Assembly (NCBI RefSeq): GCF_018139145.2
Contig: NC_059474.1
Location: 39,760,344 to 39,824,343 of the forward strand
Length of the DNA stretch: 64,000 nt
Origin: Gymnogyps californianus
Taxonomy: Eukaryota; Chordata; Aves; Accipitriformes; Cathartidae
Direction: 5' to 3'
Shown here one piece after another: positions 1 through 13,900 of this stretch. Both the position numbers and the translations under genes were made by a program. Numbering within the stretch: the stretch's first letter is position 1; each line of letters opens with the position of its first letter. Below the pieces are notes generated by a model, which made no database searches, was not told the DNA's origin, and saw only the letters and a list, made by a program, of their open reading frames with translations.

Positions 1-3000
1 GTAAAAATATGAGTTCAAAGAGCAATATGACAACAATGGGCTAAGTTTCAACAGCAGTAATCTCAATGAAGTGCTAGGGAGGGCTAGGGGAAGGATGAGA
101 TAATGTGGAATGAGAGTTGCCAAAGAGATCACAGCCAGCAAGAAAATTGAAGAAGCCTGGGAAAATTTTAGCTGCCTCAGCAAATAAAAAATGATTGAAT
201 CTTCAGCACTACTTTGGATAGAAAGAATTTGTGGATAGCCTAGACATGAAGGATGAATAGCAAAGACAAATGAGTTGGAAATGACACAAGGTATGGCCTC
301 AGCTGTCAGGGAATATGGTGGTACTGTAAATATGCTAGAAAATGGGAAAAACAGGGAAACTTTTAAAGAAAAGTAAGGAGTGACAAGCTGAAATATTTGC
401 TGGGCTGGAAGAAAATAGCTTGAGATTTAGAAAAAGAGTTTGTTAGCCACTGACATATTTTGTAGTGCAAGAGCTGCTAGGACTGATAGGAAAAAAAGCA
501 AATTAAAATGTAAAAGATCAACTGAAGTTGTAAGGTGAAGGGTACTGAGAAACCTGAAAAAATTAAGAACACTCAGGGAGGATGCAGCCCCAGCAGTGGG
601 CAACCCTTCCAAGAAACTCAGGGCGGAAGGATATGATCAACTTTGTCAAAAGCAGAAAAGAGAAACTTATCTGTTCACTGACACCAAAGCAGTTTTCATA
701 AACTCACTAGAAATTGTTGTAATTCAGTTTTATTCAAACACTAAAAAGGCAAACAATGAAAAGAGCTTGCTCTCGAGTGTGGGATGTTAATAACAAGGGA
801 ATGCACTGGGAAAAGCACTGGAAGAAGGTGGCTAATAGCTCATGGTTGTTATACATCCATCAACCAGATGGTGCAGAAAAGCAAAGGAAAAAAGGAATTG
901 GAAATGACATTTCTATAACTCCACGCTTTGGACATAGTAAAGTAGGCTTAAATCTTTATTTCTCACCTAATTGCAAAGAAATTTACTCCAATCTATTGCC
1001 TTGAAAACATCATGCAGTTTAACTAATGTCATTATAAATACTATGTTTCTCTTGGTTTGAGTTCATTTTCATATTATTTGCATTCCCCATAAGCCTGCTT
1101 CTGACATAATTAATGTGACATAATTTATTTTTATGTACAGCACATATATAGGGGAAAAAATCCCACACACCAGGGAAACTCAAAGAGGTCTTCTAAATAA
1201 GGAAATGGAGAAGAGCCAATCCAGCTAATCAATAGCCTAAATATTTTTTAAATAAAAACAATAGGCAAGAGCCTCAGACTTAATTAAATGTGTTTTAACT
1301 CTGGTAGCACAATGGGCACTTAACAACACTTTAAACAAGCAGCTAAGAGTTTCTCAGAGCAGGGAGTCCTTGAATAGCATAAAGCTAGGGCAACCAGTTT
1401 ATATTTCCTACTTTAAACCCTTGAATGTGGAAAATGAAGAGGGAAGAAAGAACTACTCCAGGACTGTGGGGGAGGAGGTTGGCTGTGGTGCTATTCTTGC
1501 TGCAGTAGCTTACCTGACAAAGCCCCAGTCAATTGAACCGAGATCACTGTAAGTCACAGCCTCGCTACCTCACAACTGAGTAATGAGGTAGTGAATAGAA
1601 AAAATTGCTTTCCTTTCTACCATCTACATCTTTTCCCATCACTCCAAGATGATTCAGATTGATACCTTTCACAAACTCACTGGATGCAAACATATACCCA
1701 GTGCAAAGCAGGAACTTCAGCAGAAAAGCAGATGTCTTGCTCATCTTACAGTCTAAACATAGGAATGAAAGTTTCCTTCATTACCTTTGTGGGAAAAAAA
1801 CACACTGTGAGATTTAAATTGAAATCACATGATTTTATACAAAAAAAACATTATTAGATCACCTTTTTCAAACATACTATGCTCAAATTTCTGAGTTTTT
1901 ATTCATACCTTTATGAAATGCCACGACAGTTGTTTTAAGGTCAATTGGACCAATGAGATTTAGTCACCTTTTTTCCAATAAATTGCTAATTCCCAGTGTT
2001 AGAAAATAAAAGAAACAAAACAGTAAACATGAGCAAAAATATGTCCAATAAGAACGTGAACAATCTCTGCTATCCTATTAATATATTTGTCCCACAGATA
2101 TTCATAATTGATTAGCATATTACATTATAAAAGAAGTGTAGAACTCTTCCTGTTATGATTGAAATTTGCATGTAAAGCACAGATGGAAATTTATTTACAG
2201 CACATTTTCCTCTGGTTATTGCAATGGACCCTTAACAACAAAATTAATATTCAGGTAAAAGTAAATCATTTAGAGTGATTTTTTTAAAGACATCTTTAAT
2301 CTAGTCATTCACAGAACAATTGCAGAAAGTAATTCTGGATTACTAATATACTAAAACTTACTCATTTCTACAGATGCATTAAAATGAGAGGTCCAAACTC
2401 TGAGAATAAGACAAGCACTAAGTGACAAGTGCTGTTGGATTCGATCATTTCTATCTACCTCAGCTGGATGGCAATTAATATTTTATCAAAGACTAAAGAG
2501 CCATTGTAGCAATTTGTTGATGATGTATGTTCTACTATTCAAGGTTTTAAATAGTGTCCTAGTTCTGTGTTGAAAAAGAACAGAAGAAAAGAATAGAATG
2601 TTTTCCTTGTATCTGCAAACAGTCAAGGAGAGTACCTCTGGTGCCAAAAAAAGTTATTTGTCTTCTGATCTGCCTTGAGGACTGATAGCAGGATTTTTAG
2701 AAGGAAGCTGTCAGAGTACTTAATGGTGCCCTAATGATGATGTGTTCACCTCTCCCAAATAATTTCCAAGAGTCAGTGAGCTGGCACAGATATGGAACAT
2801 GAAGCTGAGCAGAATCTCTGTCCACTGGGAGACATGGCAAATCTGCATGGACCCAGGAAACTTGCAAGGCGTCAGAGCTGTCAATGCTCACTTGCATAAG
2901 CAGGGCCAATCCCGACCTTAAGCAGAGCAGGTGCTCCCGTGCACATCTTCAGCAGCACACAAGATCCTTTTCAGTTGTACATAAGTGTTGCCCAAAGTGT

Positions 3001-3555
3001 CAGCTGGCGTGCATATGTTGCCTGGCACAAACCAGGAGCTGCTTCCATCTCCAGAGCTGGTATCCCAAAAAATTGGGTCAGGAACACCTCACTTTGTATT
3101 ACAATCACTGACTAGCTGCAGAAAGCATATGAGCAATTGTCATTTGCTCTATGCATGTCTGCAGTGTTATTGGCACTGTGCGGACTATTCATAATCTTGA
3201 AAAGCATCACCTTACATGAATTCAAGTATGGGGACTAGTTTACAGTGGAGTATCAAAATACTGGTCTGCTGTTGAGCGGGGTTTCAGAACGCCAACCTGT
3301 AACACGGAAAGAGCAGCAGCGGTGAGATCCTTTAACTAGCACAGAGTCAAATCAATATATTTGAAAGAGCATTGCCGTGCCATGCTGACTTGCCAGTTCA
3401 GGCCATCAGCCTACATACCCTGAGGAGGACCACATTTTCAAAAGAACATACCTCCTATTCTTGAAAATTCTCCATAGTTCTGGAGTACCTTAAATACTAT
3501 ATTCATATTCTCTTCTGTATAGCCTAATCGCACCTTTGCAAATGCATCTATAATT
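1..3555. other. AT-rich intergenic DNA, no gene seen
   Basis: No reading frame here looks like a known protein and all open frames are short. The stretch around 2010-2300 is AT-rich with many homeobox-like TAAT cores, but nothing identifies it as functional. I see no clear recent repeat. Confidence 0.6.
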
Positions 3556-3665
3556 CTCAGTACCTCTGTTTCTCCATCTGTCAAACGTGGATAAAAATAC
3601 TCTTAAATTGCAGAGCTGCTGTAAGCCTTAATTTATTAATGCATGTACTCTGAGATTCAGAATTG
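3556..3665 (+). repeat. MIR-like SINE remnant
   Basis: The segment beginning CTCAGTACCTCTGTTTCTCC and continuing CATCTGTCAAACGTGGATAA closely follows the 3' half of the ancient amniote MIR SINE, whose consensus has a run meaning 'cctcagtttcctcatctgt' and then a GGATAATAA stretch. The later TTAATGCATGTA also fits the MIR tail. It is clearly old and has no flanking duplication that I can see. Confidence 0.6.
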
Positions 3666-6017
3666 AAAGGAATCATACACATGAATTATTATTATTACTG
3701 TTCCATTTCAAAAATATTTTGAAACAATAAAAGAACCAGCAAAAGATGGTATTTTGAAAACATCAGTTGTTAAATCCTTTTGAATATTACTGTGCTGAAG
3801 CTATCAAACAAATCCATTTTATCACACAGCAACAGAACACGTAAAATCATTACAACCGATGCTTAGTTCAAAAGAACCAGAGTTTTCTGCAGTCATGAGT
3901 AAGTCTTTTTCTTAACTGTATGAAAAACCTCAGACAGTGAAAGCAGGCAAAGTAACCATGATTTCTCTTGGGAATTCTTGGTAATAACACCACTATCTAT
4001 TATACAGTGCACGTGTATGACAGTTTGGGGTCTATCAGAATTTCTGAAACAACTTTTTTTGCATGAACTCTTATAAGTTGGCTGAACATTGCACCAGAAA
4101 TGATAAACTATGGTTCTGCGAGCAGCTAAGTCAAAATAGTCAAATTTAAGAGCCTGAAGCAAATCACAAAAGCTATATTTAGGACCCTAAATCAGGGGTC
4201 TTATTTCACAGATACTTAGCACTGCTAGTTGCCCTACATGCCATAAACAATCTCATCATGGCAGAAGTGCCACCACCAAATGCCTTATACATTTGCATGC
4301 TGCTGTTCTCATCCTCCAGAGCCCTGAATCTTGTGCAGTCACAGGTGTACAGAACAGCACTGCCTTCTACCAAATCAGTTTCCACAGCTGACTAGGACTT
4401 GCTATTTATATCTTAGTAGCAGGATATTAGCTTCATAGGATCCTACATACAATTACTGTAAGAGACAGATTGTTATATGCATTATATTACAATTATATTC
4501 TGTATATGAACTTTTTTCCAGAGGAAATATATCCAAAAAGGAACATGCCACAAGATTAGCCTATAGATGCATAAAACTGAATATTTGTAGCAAATTCATT
4601 AACGTGAAAGTTTAAGTATTAATGCACAGTAATTCTCAGGAAAACTTTCAGAAGAGCTCCGCTTCTACCAGATTTGCACTGCACTCAGTTTATATTGTAA
4701 ATCTTAACAGCACTATTAACAGACTTGATTGGTTAGGAAAATTGAGTGGCAGAGTTTAAGTAGATCCAGGAAGCGTACTATAGATCTGTATAAATTTTCA
4801 CAATATTTTGTTTTCTCTTTTCTCAGCTGGTAACAGAAATTCTTTCAAGCAGGAGTAGCCACAGCTGTTGTCCTTAAATATTTGGCAGTTTTGCTTACAG
4901 TAAGATTAAGTTACCTTAGAATCTGCAGTATTGGCTTTTACTTTGTACATTTGAAATAAGAAATACTCTAAATACTGCGAATAATACAGTTAGTTTACTG
5001 AAAATCCTTAGGGCATAGACATATGTTGTGAATGTAGCTGGAGCGGTTTGAGAAATTACCACCCCCAGCTGTTTACTACCATCCCACAGCTGGAAATTAC
5101 ACCCCACACACAGCTGGAGCACCCTAATTGTCCATATGGGCAGTCATAGTTAGTTCCCATGAAAAGCAGACAGCTTTGCTCCAGTCACCTTCAGACGAAG
5201 AGAAGAAATCCTGGCAATAAGACAGAATAATGTGGAGATGGTAAAATCCTTAATAATAGAGCAGAAAACTATCAACATTTTGTTGGAAACAAACAGGAGC
5301 CTGGCCCTCCCTCCTTTGCTCGGGAGCTGTATTTTAGCCAAGACCTTCACCCTTTGTCCTTGCCTGAGCTATGCTGTCCGTATGCCTATATCCAAAAACT
5401 GTAGTAACAGTCCCAAAGCCCTAAAAATCCTAGGCAAGGAGAAATCTGACCTGCAGAACTGTGCAAAGTGGGCAGTAGAAAGGAAACATGGAAGGGCACT
5501 ATACCCACAGCCTGCAGGGAGCAGCACCCCTTCCGAGCCTGGCTCCGGGTGGCTCACAGCCTTACTGTCTACTGTGGATTTCTTCCACTTGGAGCAGCAT
5601 GTCCCCTCCAGCTCTGGCCACCTCACGGAAACTTGTCAACTGTTTTTCAAATGCTTACTGCCTGGGAGAGTTCACAGCCTGCAGCCAGGCACTCTGGCTG
5701 AGAAAAATATAAAGCAGAGGGAGAATTAGCCCTGTGGCGAGAGGGACTCACCGGAACTTTTACACTGGAAAGAGGGCTGCTTATACCAGCTCACAGGAAA
5801 TGCCGAGGAGCTGGGGAAGGAGGACAAGTTCTAAAAAAAATCTGGTGGAATAAAACCTTTTTGCCCATTTACATTCCACTGCCAGGAATCCTTCTTGGAT
5901 CAAATGTCCTAAGACACTGCTCTTGCAAAAATTTAGAAATAGGTGCAATACAGGCACTGCCATCCAATTCCTGAAGGTTACAGCATTCATATAGGCTATA
6001 AAAGACATACATTGAAA
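3666..6017. other. Intergenic DNA, no gene seen
   Basis: The longest open frame is at 5232-5729 on the + strand (165 codons from a GTG). Its product has no recognisable domain and no splice or promoter context, so I treat it as chance. No clear repeat is seen. Confidence 0.55.
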
Positions 6018-6132
6018 TAGAATCATAGAATTATAGAATCATAGAACCATAAAATCATAGAACGGTTTGGATTGGAAGGGACCTTTAAAGGTCATCTAGT
6101 CCAACCCTTCTGCAATGAGCAGGGACATCGCT
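6018..6132 (-). mobile_element. CR1 LINE 3'-end fragment
   Basis: It begins with several copies of an AGAATCATAGAA-type octamer, the reverse complement of the CR1 3' tail. Next comes GGTTTGGATTGGAAGGGACC and then a segment reading CATCTAGTCCAACCC, both typical of the avian CR1 3' end in antisense. Only about 115 bp remain, the usual 5'-truncated form left by target-primed reverse transcription. Confidence 0.9.
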
Positions 6133-7669
6133 GACATGGATGAAAAAAAGTATCGACATTTCCTTTTTCTGAGACAAGATGAAGTCCTGTGAATGAGAGC
6201 CCTCAAACTCCCCTTCTGAAGCTGTTTCACTGCATTTAAAATACAGAAATAAATATATAAGCCTGCAGAGTGAGAAGGATTCGAGAGTCTTGTGGGTATT
6301 ACCTTCTCCTGGGAAACCTGCATTTCAGTCAGTGCTCCCATGAATATTTACACAAAGAGAAAAAACTCCTAGAGGAGAGCTTAAAAGAGACTCCACTGAG
6401 AATGCCCTGTTTGGGATTAAGCACCAGAAAGGCACTTACACGCTGCTCATTACTGTCAAGAGTCTACAGTACATTGGCTTCAGAGAGGAAGCCAACCAAA
6501 GAAGTTCCCATGCTCTCTTCTTCCCCTTCTCATTCTCTCCCACGTTCACACATCCTCAGGTATGGGGCAATGTTACTGTGAGGCCACACTGCTATAAAAC
6601 AGTCAATTAAATTATTACCACACAAGAAGAAGATGACAAAGAAGAAGAGGAAGAAGAGCAGCCGCAATCAGCAACCCCAAAGGTGGTGTTTTGACTGGAA
6701 TCATGTCACTAACCTGACAAATAACATAATCCCAATCAGCTGTGAGAACATGAAGAAAGGCTCAGAGATTTGCAGTACACAGGTGGGAACAAGTAGAAGG
6801 AGAGCACTTTTTAGCACAGAGAAAGGTAGACAGGAGGGAGAAAGAGACAGAAGGAAGTGTTTGTGGGTCTCCACTATAATGGGACTGAGCTGCCTCTGGA
6901 CAGCTCTGAGCCTAGGTATCTGAAGACTATCAGAGGGAATTTCGACACTTGAGTGAGATTAATTTCATTTGTAGCTGCATAAGTGTTAGATACTCAGTGT
7001 AGCAGTAAGTTACAGTACATCTAGTTTCCCTGTACAGTCTATGGAAAGATGAAGAGCATTTCATTTCATCTACCTTAGACATCTGTTCAGGATGGAATGA
7101 ATCATGCTCTGGAAGAGCATGGCTGTCTACATTGGCTATAAAAGGAGACAAAATAAAAATATTTGAACTAGACATTCGATATTTGTGTTACTGAAGCTAG
7201 ATGACTTCCACTTCTAGGAATCCACGCAACTGCCACAGTAGATGGCAGCTGAGAAAATGTTTCATATATGCCAGACTTGTCTTCAGGATGGTCCTTCTTC
7301 TTTCAGGTGCCTTTTTCCTTCGTGTATGTGGCCCCAATCTTGCTTGTTATCAACTTCTAATGAAGATGATGGTAAAAATCAGTGTTTTGCAATATTGGTG
7401 TACTACTGGAGATACTGACTATACCTTCTTTCTGAGTGGTAACAGCTTCTGTAAAACCCAGCATTATTGTGCACATATAGTTACAGTTGGTTTTCCCCAT
7501 GTAAATCACATTGCACATAACTACCCATATTGGACTTCAACTATCCTTTTACTGTTCAGTCACTTAATACAGAGGGATCTCTCTGCAGCTCTCTGGCACT
7601 GCCTTTCATTTTTATTGCCTTACATATTATAGTCTTGCCAGTAAATTTTGTCAACCCCTTCTCCTTTTC
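6133..7669. other. Intergenic DNA with a GAA-type triplet tract
   Basis: A purine-rich run of AAG/GAA triplets lies at about 6624-6662. A 143-codon open frame at 7201-7632 (+) shows no known domain. I see no supported gene. Confidence 0.5.
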
Positions 7670-7913
7670 TTCATTGTTTATGGACATGTGAAATAGCAAA
7701 GGTGTCGGCAAAAGCTCCTGTGGATCTCCACTGATAACCTTTTATCACTGTAGAACAGCTCATTTAGTCCTACCCTCTTGTTTCTCTGTCTTTCAGGTGG
7801 CAATCCACAGAAGGACTCTTCCCTCTTGCCATAGGGACAGCTTTGATTCCGTACGAGCTTTCAGAACAGGGCCTTTGTTAAACACATTTTGAAAATCCAA
7901 GCACAGCATAGGT
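7670..7913 (-). mobile_element. Degraded CR1/L3-type LINE reverse-transcriptase fossil
   Basis: The + strand carries TGTGGATCTCCACTGATAAC, then a segment with GGTGGCAATCCACAG, and ends AAAATCCAAGCACAGCATAG. That order is familiar from antisense copies of CR1/L3 reverse transcriptase. Read on the - strand, pieces resemble the LDFxKAF block and, further on, a degenerate SGVPQGSVLGPxLF block, with several stops. The element is old and the subfamily is uncertain. Confidence 0.5.
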
Positions 7914-10900
7914 ACTTGGATATAGCAAGTTGAATCACCCTTAGCTATAGTACATCTGTGGAATTACTCTTATGTTTTACAAACTCCATATTATCAGGGT
8001 GCCTAAGAGTGTTGTAGAGAGTGTATTTATGGTTAATTCATCCATAACGCAAATTTATTCATTCACTAATACAACTTGACACTCAGTATTTTCTTTTTTA
8101 ATAAAAATGTCCCGTAATATTTCTTATATTTTAATAAAACAGAGATTGTGCAAGTAATCTTGTCTCTCCCAAAGTCAAAATGGGCCTCATAAAAATTGGC
8201 ATTTAGATGTAGATTATACATTATGCTGCAGATAACAGATGAGGTTATCAGTTGTTTTACAATTACAAAGGAAATGTATTGATAAAAACTAAACAACACA
8301 AATTGAACTGATTCTTGCCAATAACACCTGACCATGATGGGTCCCTGTCTGCCCACCTGTTTATATTAATCTTTTAGGCAGCAAGAAATTAACAGCCTAT
8401 GTTCCACTTGTAAAATAATTTTATTGATAGACTGTGCTTTAAAAGGTTTAAATTTCTCTTTTGCTTCTATTTTTTAAAGAGCTCCTCCAAAGGTTTCATA
8501 TTTTAGCAAAAATTCTCTCATCTTACAGTATGACCTTAAGCAAACCATACAGCAACGTGTGCCTATTGTGCCATCTTCAGGATATTTTTGGAATAAAGTT
8601 ATCCTGGATTTTGCAATCTTTCTAAACTAAAGGAGGAGACACATATTTTTTATTTTTTTATTTATTTATTTTTTTGCATGACTCGAGTCAAGACTAAGAA
8701 GTTCAATTAGGGAAGTTTAGAAAAAGAAAAAAAAACTGGTTTTACCACAACTTAAAACAGCTTCTTTTTCTTCATCCTGAGAAAAATGGCCTCAGGCTGC
8801 TACTTTGTTAGTTGAACTTTCATTCTGTTCCCTAACATGATGATGAGATTTGACTGTTGTATTTCTCTGTTTCAGTAGAATTTATTTGTTGGAAATCCAC
8901 CATACTGTTTTCTGATCTGAAGTAGATGAAGTACTTCATGGGACTTTTGCTGCAACTTTTGCTTTTGTTTTTTATTCTTCTCTGATTTTGCAGCACTGAG
9001 CATGGTAGAAAACGATGTTGCACCACGTTCTTTTGGTGAATGGCTTCAATTTTATCATGACCTTCTGATTCTTCAGTGGATTATTGTTTGGGACTGAGCT
9101 GAAGCTTGCTATCTGCTGGTTTTGACTTGTGTTCACTCTTTCATGCCAGCATCACCAAGTCTTGGCTGAAGCAAATGTGATTTCCACAAAATGTATTTCT
9201 AAAGGCACCTTGACTACAGCAGGGAGTTTTGCCTTCTCACGTAGGAGTAAGGAGTATGAAAAGGCTGTACCTTAAGATTCAGCACAGCTCTTGTGACCTG
9301 CAAGCCCTGACAACACAGGACTGCCTGTCGTTCTCATGCAAACTAGTGTGAATTAAGTTAACAGCCTCTGTATGAATGGGAGCTATGAATACAGCAGGAT
9401 CTAGTGAGCTGTAGCTGTAGATTAGGGTGAGCCTAATCTCCACAGAAAGGAAATACCAGTATTCTTATTATCACCCACGAATTCTACATATCTCAAAAGT
9501 AGACCACCTTTTGTTGAAAGCAATCGACACTTCATTGTTCCTTACAGTCATCTTCCTTGCAGAAAATATAGTATCTGCTTTAACTGCTTCACTTAAACTA
9601 ACTTCAATGTATCTCACTATTCACTAAAAGTATTAGATTATCTGATCATACACTGGCCATCATATTTATTACAAATTCCAGCTGTTTAAAAAAAAGCTTT
9701 GTAAAAACAGTTGTCTACCTTCTACGTATTCAAACAGTTTAGATTTCTGACTGTAAGATTTGATTATCTGCATTTATAACGGACATCTTCATCTGCATGA
9801 TGGATGCAATCAGGAACAGCTACAACACCTCATCAACTCTTACCTTAAAACAAGGAGTCCTCACTTTATTACCCATATTCATAATGTTCATGAACTCCAT
9901 AGACGAGAGCATAAAAATAGATGACTGTATAACATATGCACAACGGTTCAGGCTGAGAGCAAAGATGGGAAAGCATTTCTCATGCCAGAAAAGTGCATGA
10001 GTGTGTGTATGAGCATGTGTACATAGACTAAGATTCTATTAATCAAAATATCCACACATTAGTCACTGTCATCATTCACCAACCACTGTTTTTTGATTTA
10101 TTATACTGATTTGTTTTTCTTAACTCTGAGAACATTGACAGCTTACACACACTGATGCCAGCAGAACTCCCACAGAACTTTGTTTCATATACAGTACATC
10201 CAGGTCTGCTTGCCTCTCTGACAGACACTAAAAAACATAGGAAAAATCTTACTCTATTAAGCTAACTACTATTTCTTAAATTAATAAAATTTTGCAACCC
10301 CCACTTCCCTCCCTGTTGTCATACTTTCTCCTTGCATATAAACACACATACTGTTCAGTACATTACTTTCTGAAGGGTAAGATAAAGGAAAATCTTGGAG
10401 GAATTTACACCCTAGAAAGCAAGAAAATAAAGTAGGAAGTTGTATAGTAGATGACTGCTATAATACTGCTCCTAGTCATCTCTTTCAAATTTAAAGGTTT
10501 GCCTATCAGAAAGTAGGCTAGGAAAACCTTCTTTTTAAATGGGTGACCCTGAAGCTAGAAATTTGAATATTAAATGGTGAATGTGAAAGAATGGTACTTT
10601 GGGATAAGAGACTAAATTCTTATTTCCTTTTTGGGGGATCAAAAATATCTTACTGAAATATATCATTAAGTTGCAGTCTCACATTTGGAATTGTTAGTGA
10701 ATGTCAGGAAATACTTTTTTTTTTTTTTTTTTTTACATCAGGCTTTTATAGTTTTCAAATGAATAGCATCAAATGAATAGTTATAGTTCTTTCAAATAGA
10801 AATTTATTTTTATTTTTACCTAAATACAATGACAATCTGGTACAGAACTATTATTTCCAGCTGCTTTGAAAATTCAAGTCAATATTAATGGTAATCATGA

Positions 10901-13900
10901 CAGCATCAATAGTAGAAGTCTGTCTTACACATGAAATAATGATTAAACTTTATGAAAGGCTCTGCAAGTGTAAGTATAGGGCAGAACTGAAAAGTGCATA
11001 TTAATACCAAGCCTCAGATTATCTAAATATTTCTACAAAGCAGTGAGACGAAGTAGATAATTTACTTATTGCTCAGAGACGAAAAATTGTTTTTCTTCTA
11101 TTTGGCAGTGTATTTGAGGTAAAAAAATTGCTCGCAGTTCTATTTTCCAAATATGTGTTTGTCCAAGTTTGGGATCTTCTGATGCTGTCCACTTCAGACA
11201 TATAAAGACAACATTAAAGTCATATCTCCTCTTTTGAGAATCAGGATACAGAGTGTTTATTGAGAAGGTGGAATGTTGGAGAGGCAAAAATGTCGTGGTG
11301 TGGTTCTTTGCCAAGGAAATCATAAATTGGAACCAATATTCTGTCAGATAAAAGCAATCCCAGAAAAAATGAAAGTCCTTATCTGGGCTTTGCATTCAGG
11401 GCTGAAAATAAAAACCTTCATGAAACAAAAACAAAGAATGAAAACTCTGAGAGAAAGAGAAAAGCAGATTTTCTGATGCCTTTAACTCAGTAAAATAACA
11501 AAATCCTGTGCAAAGAGATTGTGAATTGATACTAGCCTGAGCTGTAGCGTTTCATCTGCCTTTTGTACTCGCTTGGCAACTGCAAGGCAATAGAGCCTTC
11601 ACACTCTGAGTTTTGTTCTCATCTGCGACACCAACTCTTTTATCAGTGAACTTACTTTGGAAATCAGTTTTCTCAGTTTTAAATAATGAGTTTTGCAGTA
11701 GCTTTCAGAAGAGTGTGATCAGGTGTAGTTTCTTTCAAGAACTGTCTGAAAATCTTCCATTAAGCATGATTATACTTTTGCAATTATTTTAATTTTAAGT
11801 GTATGTAGCTACTTTTCCCTAGCTCATATATTTTTTCCAGAAGAGGCTAGCAATTTTCTGTAAGTTATCATTCTGAGTTCCTTGAATTCTTAAACACAAG
11901 GAGTCTGAGAGATGCTAACCTTGGATACTAGCCCTGAAAAAACACAATACCCCAAATCATATTTACAACCTCAGTACATGACTGCTACTTAAGAGCACTT
12001 ACTTCAGAACAAATGAAAGCTCAGCTGAGCAACTGTATAACTTAAAATGTGCCATCTCTCCTCACTTAGTGCAGAGAACCTAAGTTAACCAGGTTAGATT
12101 TATATCGTTACATTCTCAGTTGTAAGGTCTCTGGTATAGGAACTAATTTCTGATAACTGATGATTTGAATGAATCCAGTTCTCACACAGCATGTTACATA
12201 TTCCATGTTCTGCCAATTATTCATTTGCTTCTGTGTGTCTTTTCAGCAATGTAAAAAAAAAAAAAACACCTGAAAAAAAGCTCTCTTAAAAAAATGTCAT
12301 CACTTTCAGCAAATGATTTCTTTGAAAGGATTTCTCTGAACATCCTGCCAAAATAACCACAGCTCATTTCAGTCCAGCATTACAAAAATAGAATTTCACA
12401 AGGACACATTTCCCTATTGAATATAACATTTATGTTTATAGGTCTACTCTGACCTAGCTGATTGCTCACTCTCATATATTGTCCTCTGTGCTGCATTTCT
12501 CGCAGATGAGGTCAAGGTTATGGTCAGATCCTGATCAGCTTTCCTGTATAGGAGGGATTAATGAGTTCTTACCATAATTGTTTTGCACAAAGACAGTCTC
12601 TCTAGTTTTACTGGAGGCTCAATTCTTGCTCCTTTCTCATGCTTCCATAAATGATACCTGTCTGAAAGAGTCAGAGACAGATGGACGTTGGTGTGGTCAG
12701 GATTTTTTGCCATTCTCCCCTGTGAGAACGAGGAGTTCTCACACTATGGAACGAGGCAGTGCAAAGAGGGAAGGGCAGCCATCTAATTTGCAGTGAGATG
12801 GTTATTCTGCAACCGTACATCCACATTGCATTTTTGCCACTACTAGATTTGCAGCTGTTCACGGTCCAAGGCATCCGTCATGCACGTGTAAAGAGCTCAC
12901 TGCTGTAGGACCCCACATCCACATTGCAAATGTGTGCCAGGTGGCATCTCAGTGTGCCACTTAAACCTTGGTTCTGGCACTCAGGAAACCCCTTCCAGTG
13001 TACCGGAGTAGCCCTTTTGGGGTCTCATTTCAGCAAATTATACTGAGATGTTTACCTTTCCTTAGGTTTTTCACCTATCATAGTTTCCAGCTTTAAACAT
13101 GGAATTCATAACTCTCAGGTGAAATCAATCTATCAGTTGCCATAGCTGCATAGTTGGCAGTGTAATTAGTTAGGCAATTTGTGTATAAAAGACCTTTTCT
13201 AGTGTTTTCTAGTCTCCTGACTAATACAAAAGGGGAACCTGATAAATCGCAACAGAGGAAGCTGAAATTTTTATTTTCAGAAGGCTCAAAAAACAGGAGC
13301 TATTCATAAAAGCCAGAATCCACACCTAAATCCTGTGCATCATTAAATACATACTTAAGCTGTAGCTTTATGGCTGACCTAGACATATGTGTGCACTCAT
13401 TTTGGAAAGCTCAGTTCCACAGACATACAAATGGAAGGACATTGTCTGCACCTGCATGCCTGAACAGTCAGCAATGCAGAACGATTTGGTTTTCTTCATG
13501 TCCTGCATATTAAGGGTCTTACTGGTTTTGCATTTGTCCAGAGACAACATAAAATACTCAAAGAACTGTACCACTCATTCTTATACTTGAAGAAAGACAT
13601 TTTGTTAAACCCTTAGTGGCCAAATTATAAACTCTTCTATGTAGCCCAGATAAAGGTTCTTTCCTTCAAGAGTTCACAATTTTTTAAAATTAGATTACTA
13701 AGGTGTAAGGTTTATATGTAGGTTTCCCAGCTGAGTGAAATAACATTTTATCAATTGTAGAGAGTCATTTCCATCCTCTTGATATTTAATGTATGTATAA
13801 ACCTTTTTTTCATTATGTTCTATAATTTAATAAGTAATGGTATGTTTGCACTACACTTAAGCATATATTAAATGCTTTATAAATGCAGTCAAAAACGTTT

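Noticed and set aside
5232..5729. 165-codon + strand frame
   Set aside because: Starts at GTG, has no domain, signal or splice context, and competes with equally open frames on both strands. Treated as chance.
6624..6662. Acidic frame from the GAA-type tract
   Set aside because: The protein look comes from a simple triplet repeat; it ends shortly afterwards.
7201..7632. 143-codon + strand frame with hydrophobic runs
   Set aside because: No known family. It lies just left of an old LINE fossil and has no promoter or splice support.
8526..8580. Weak MIR-like words (GTATGACCTTAAGCAAACC)
   Set aside because: Too short and diverged to call.
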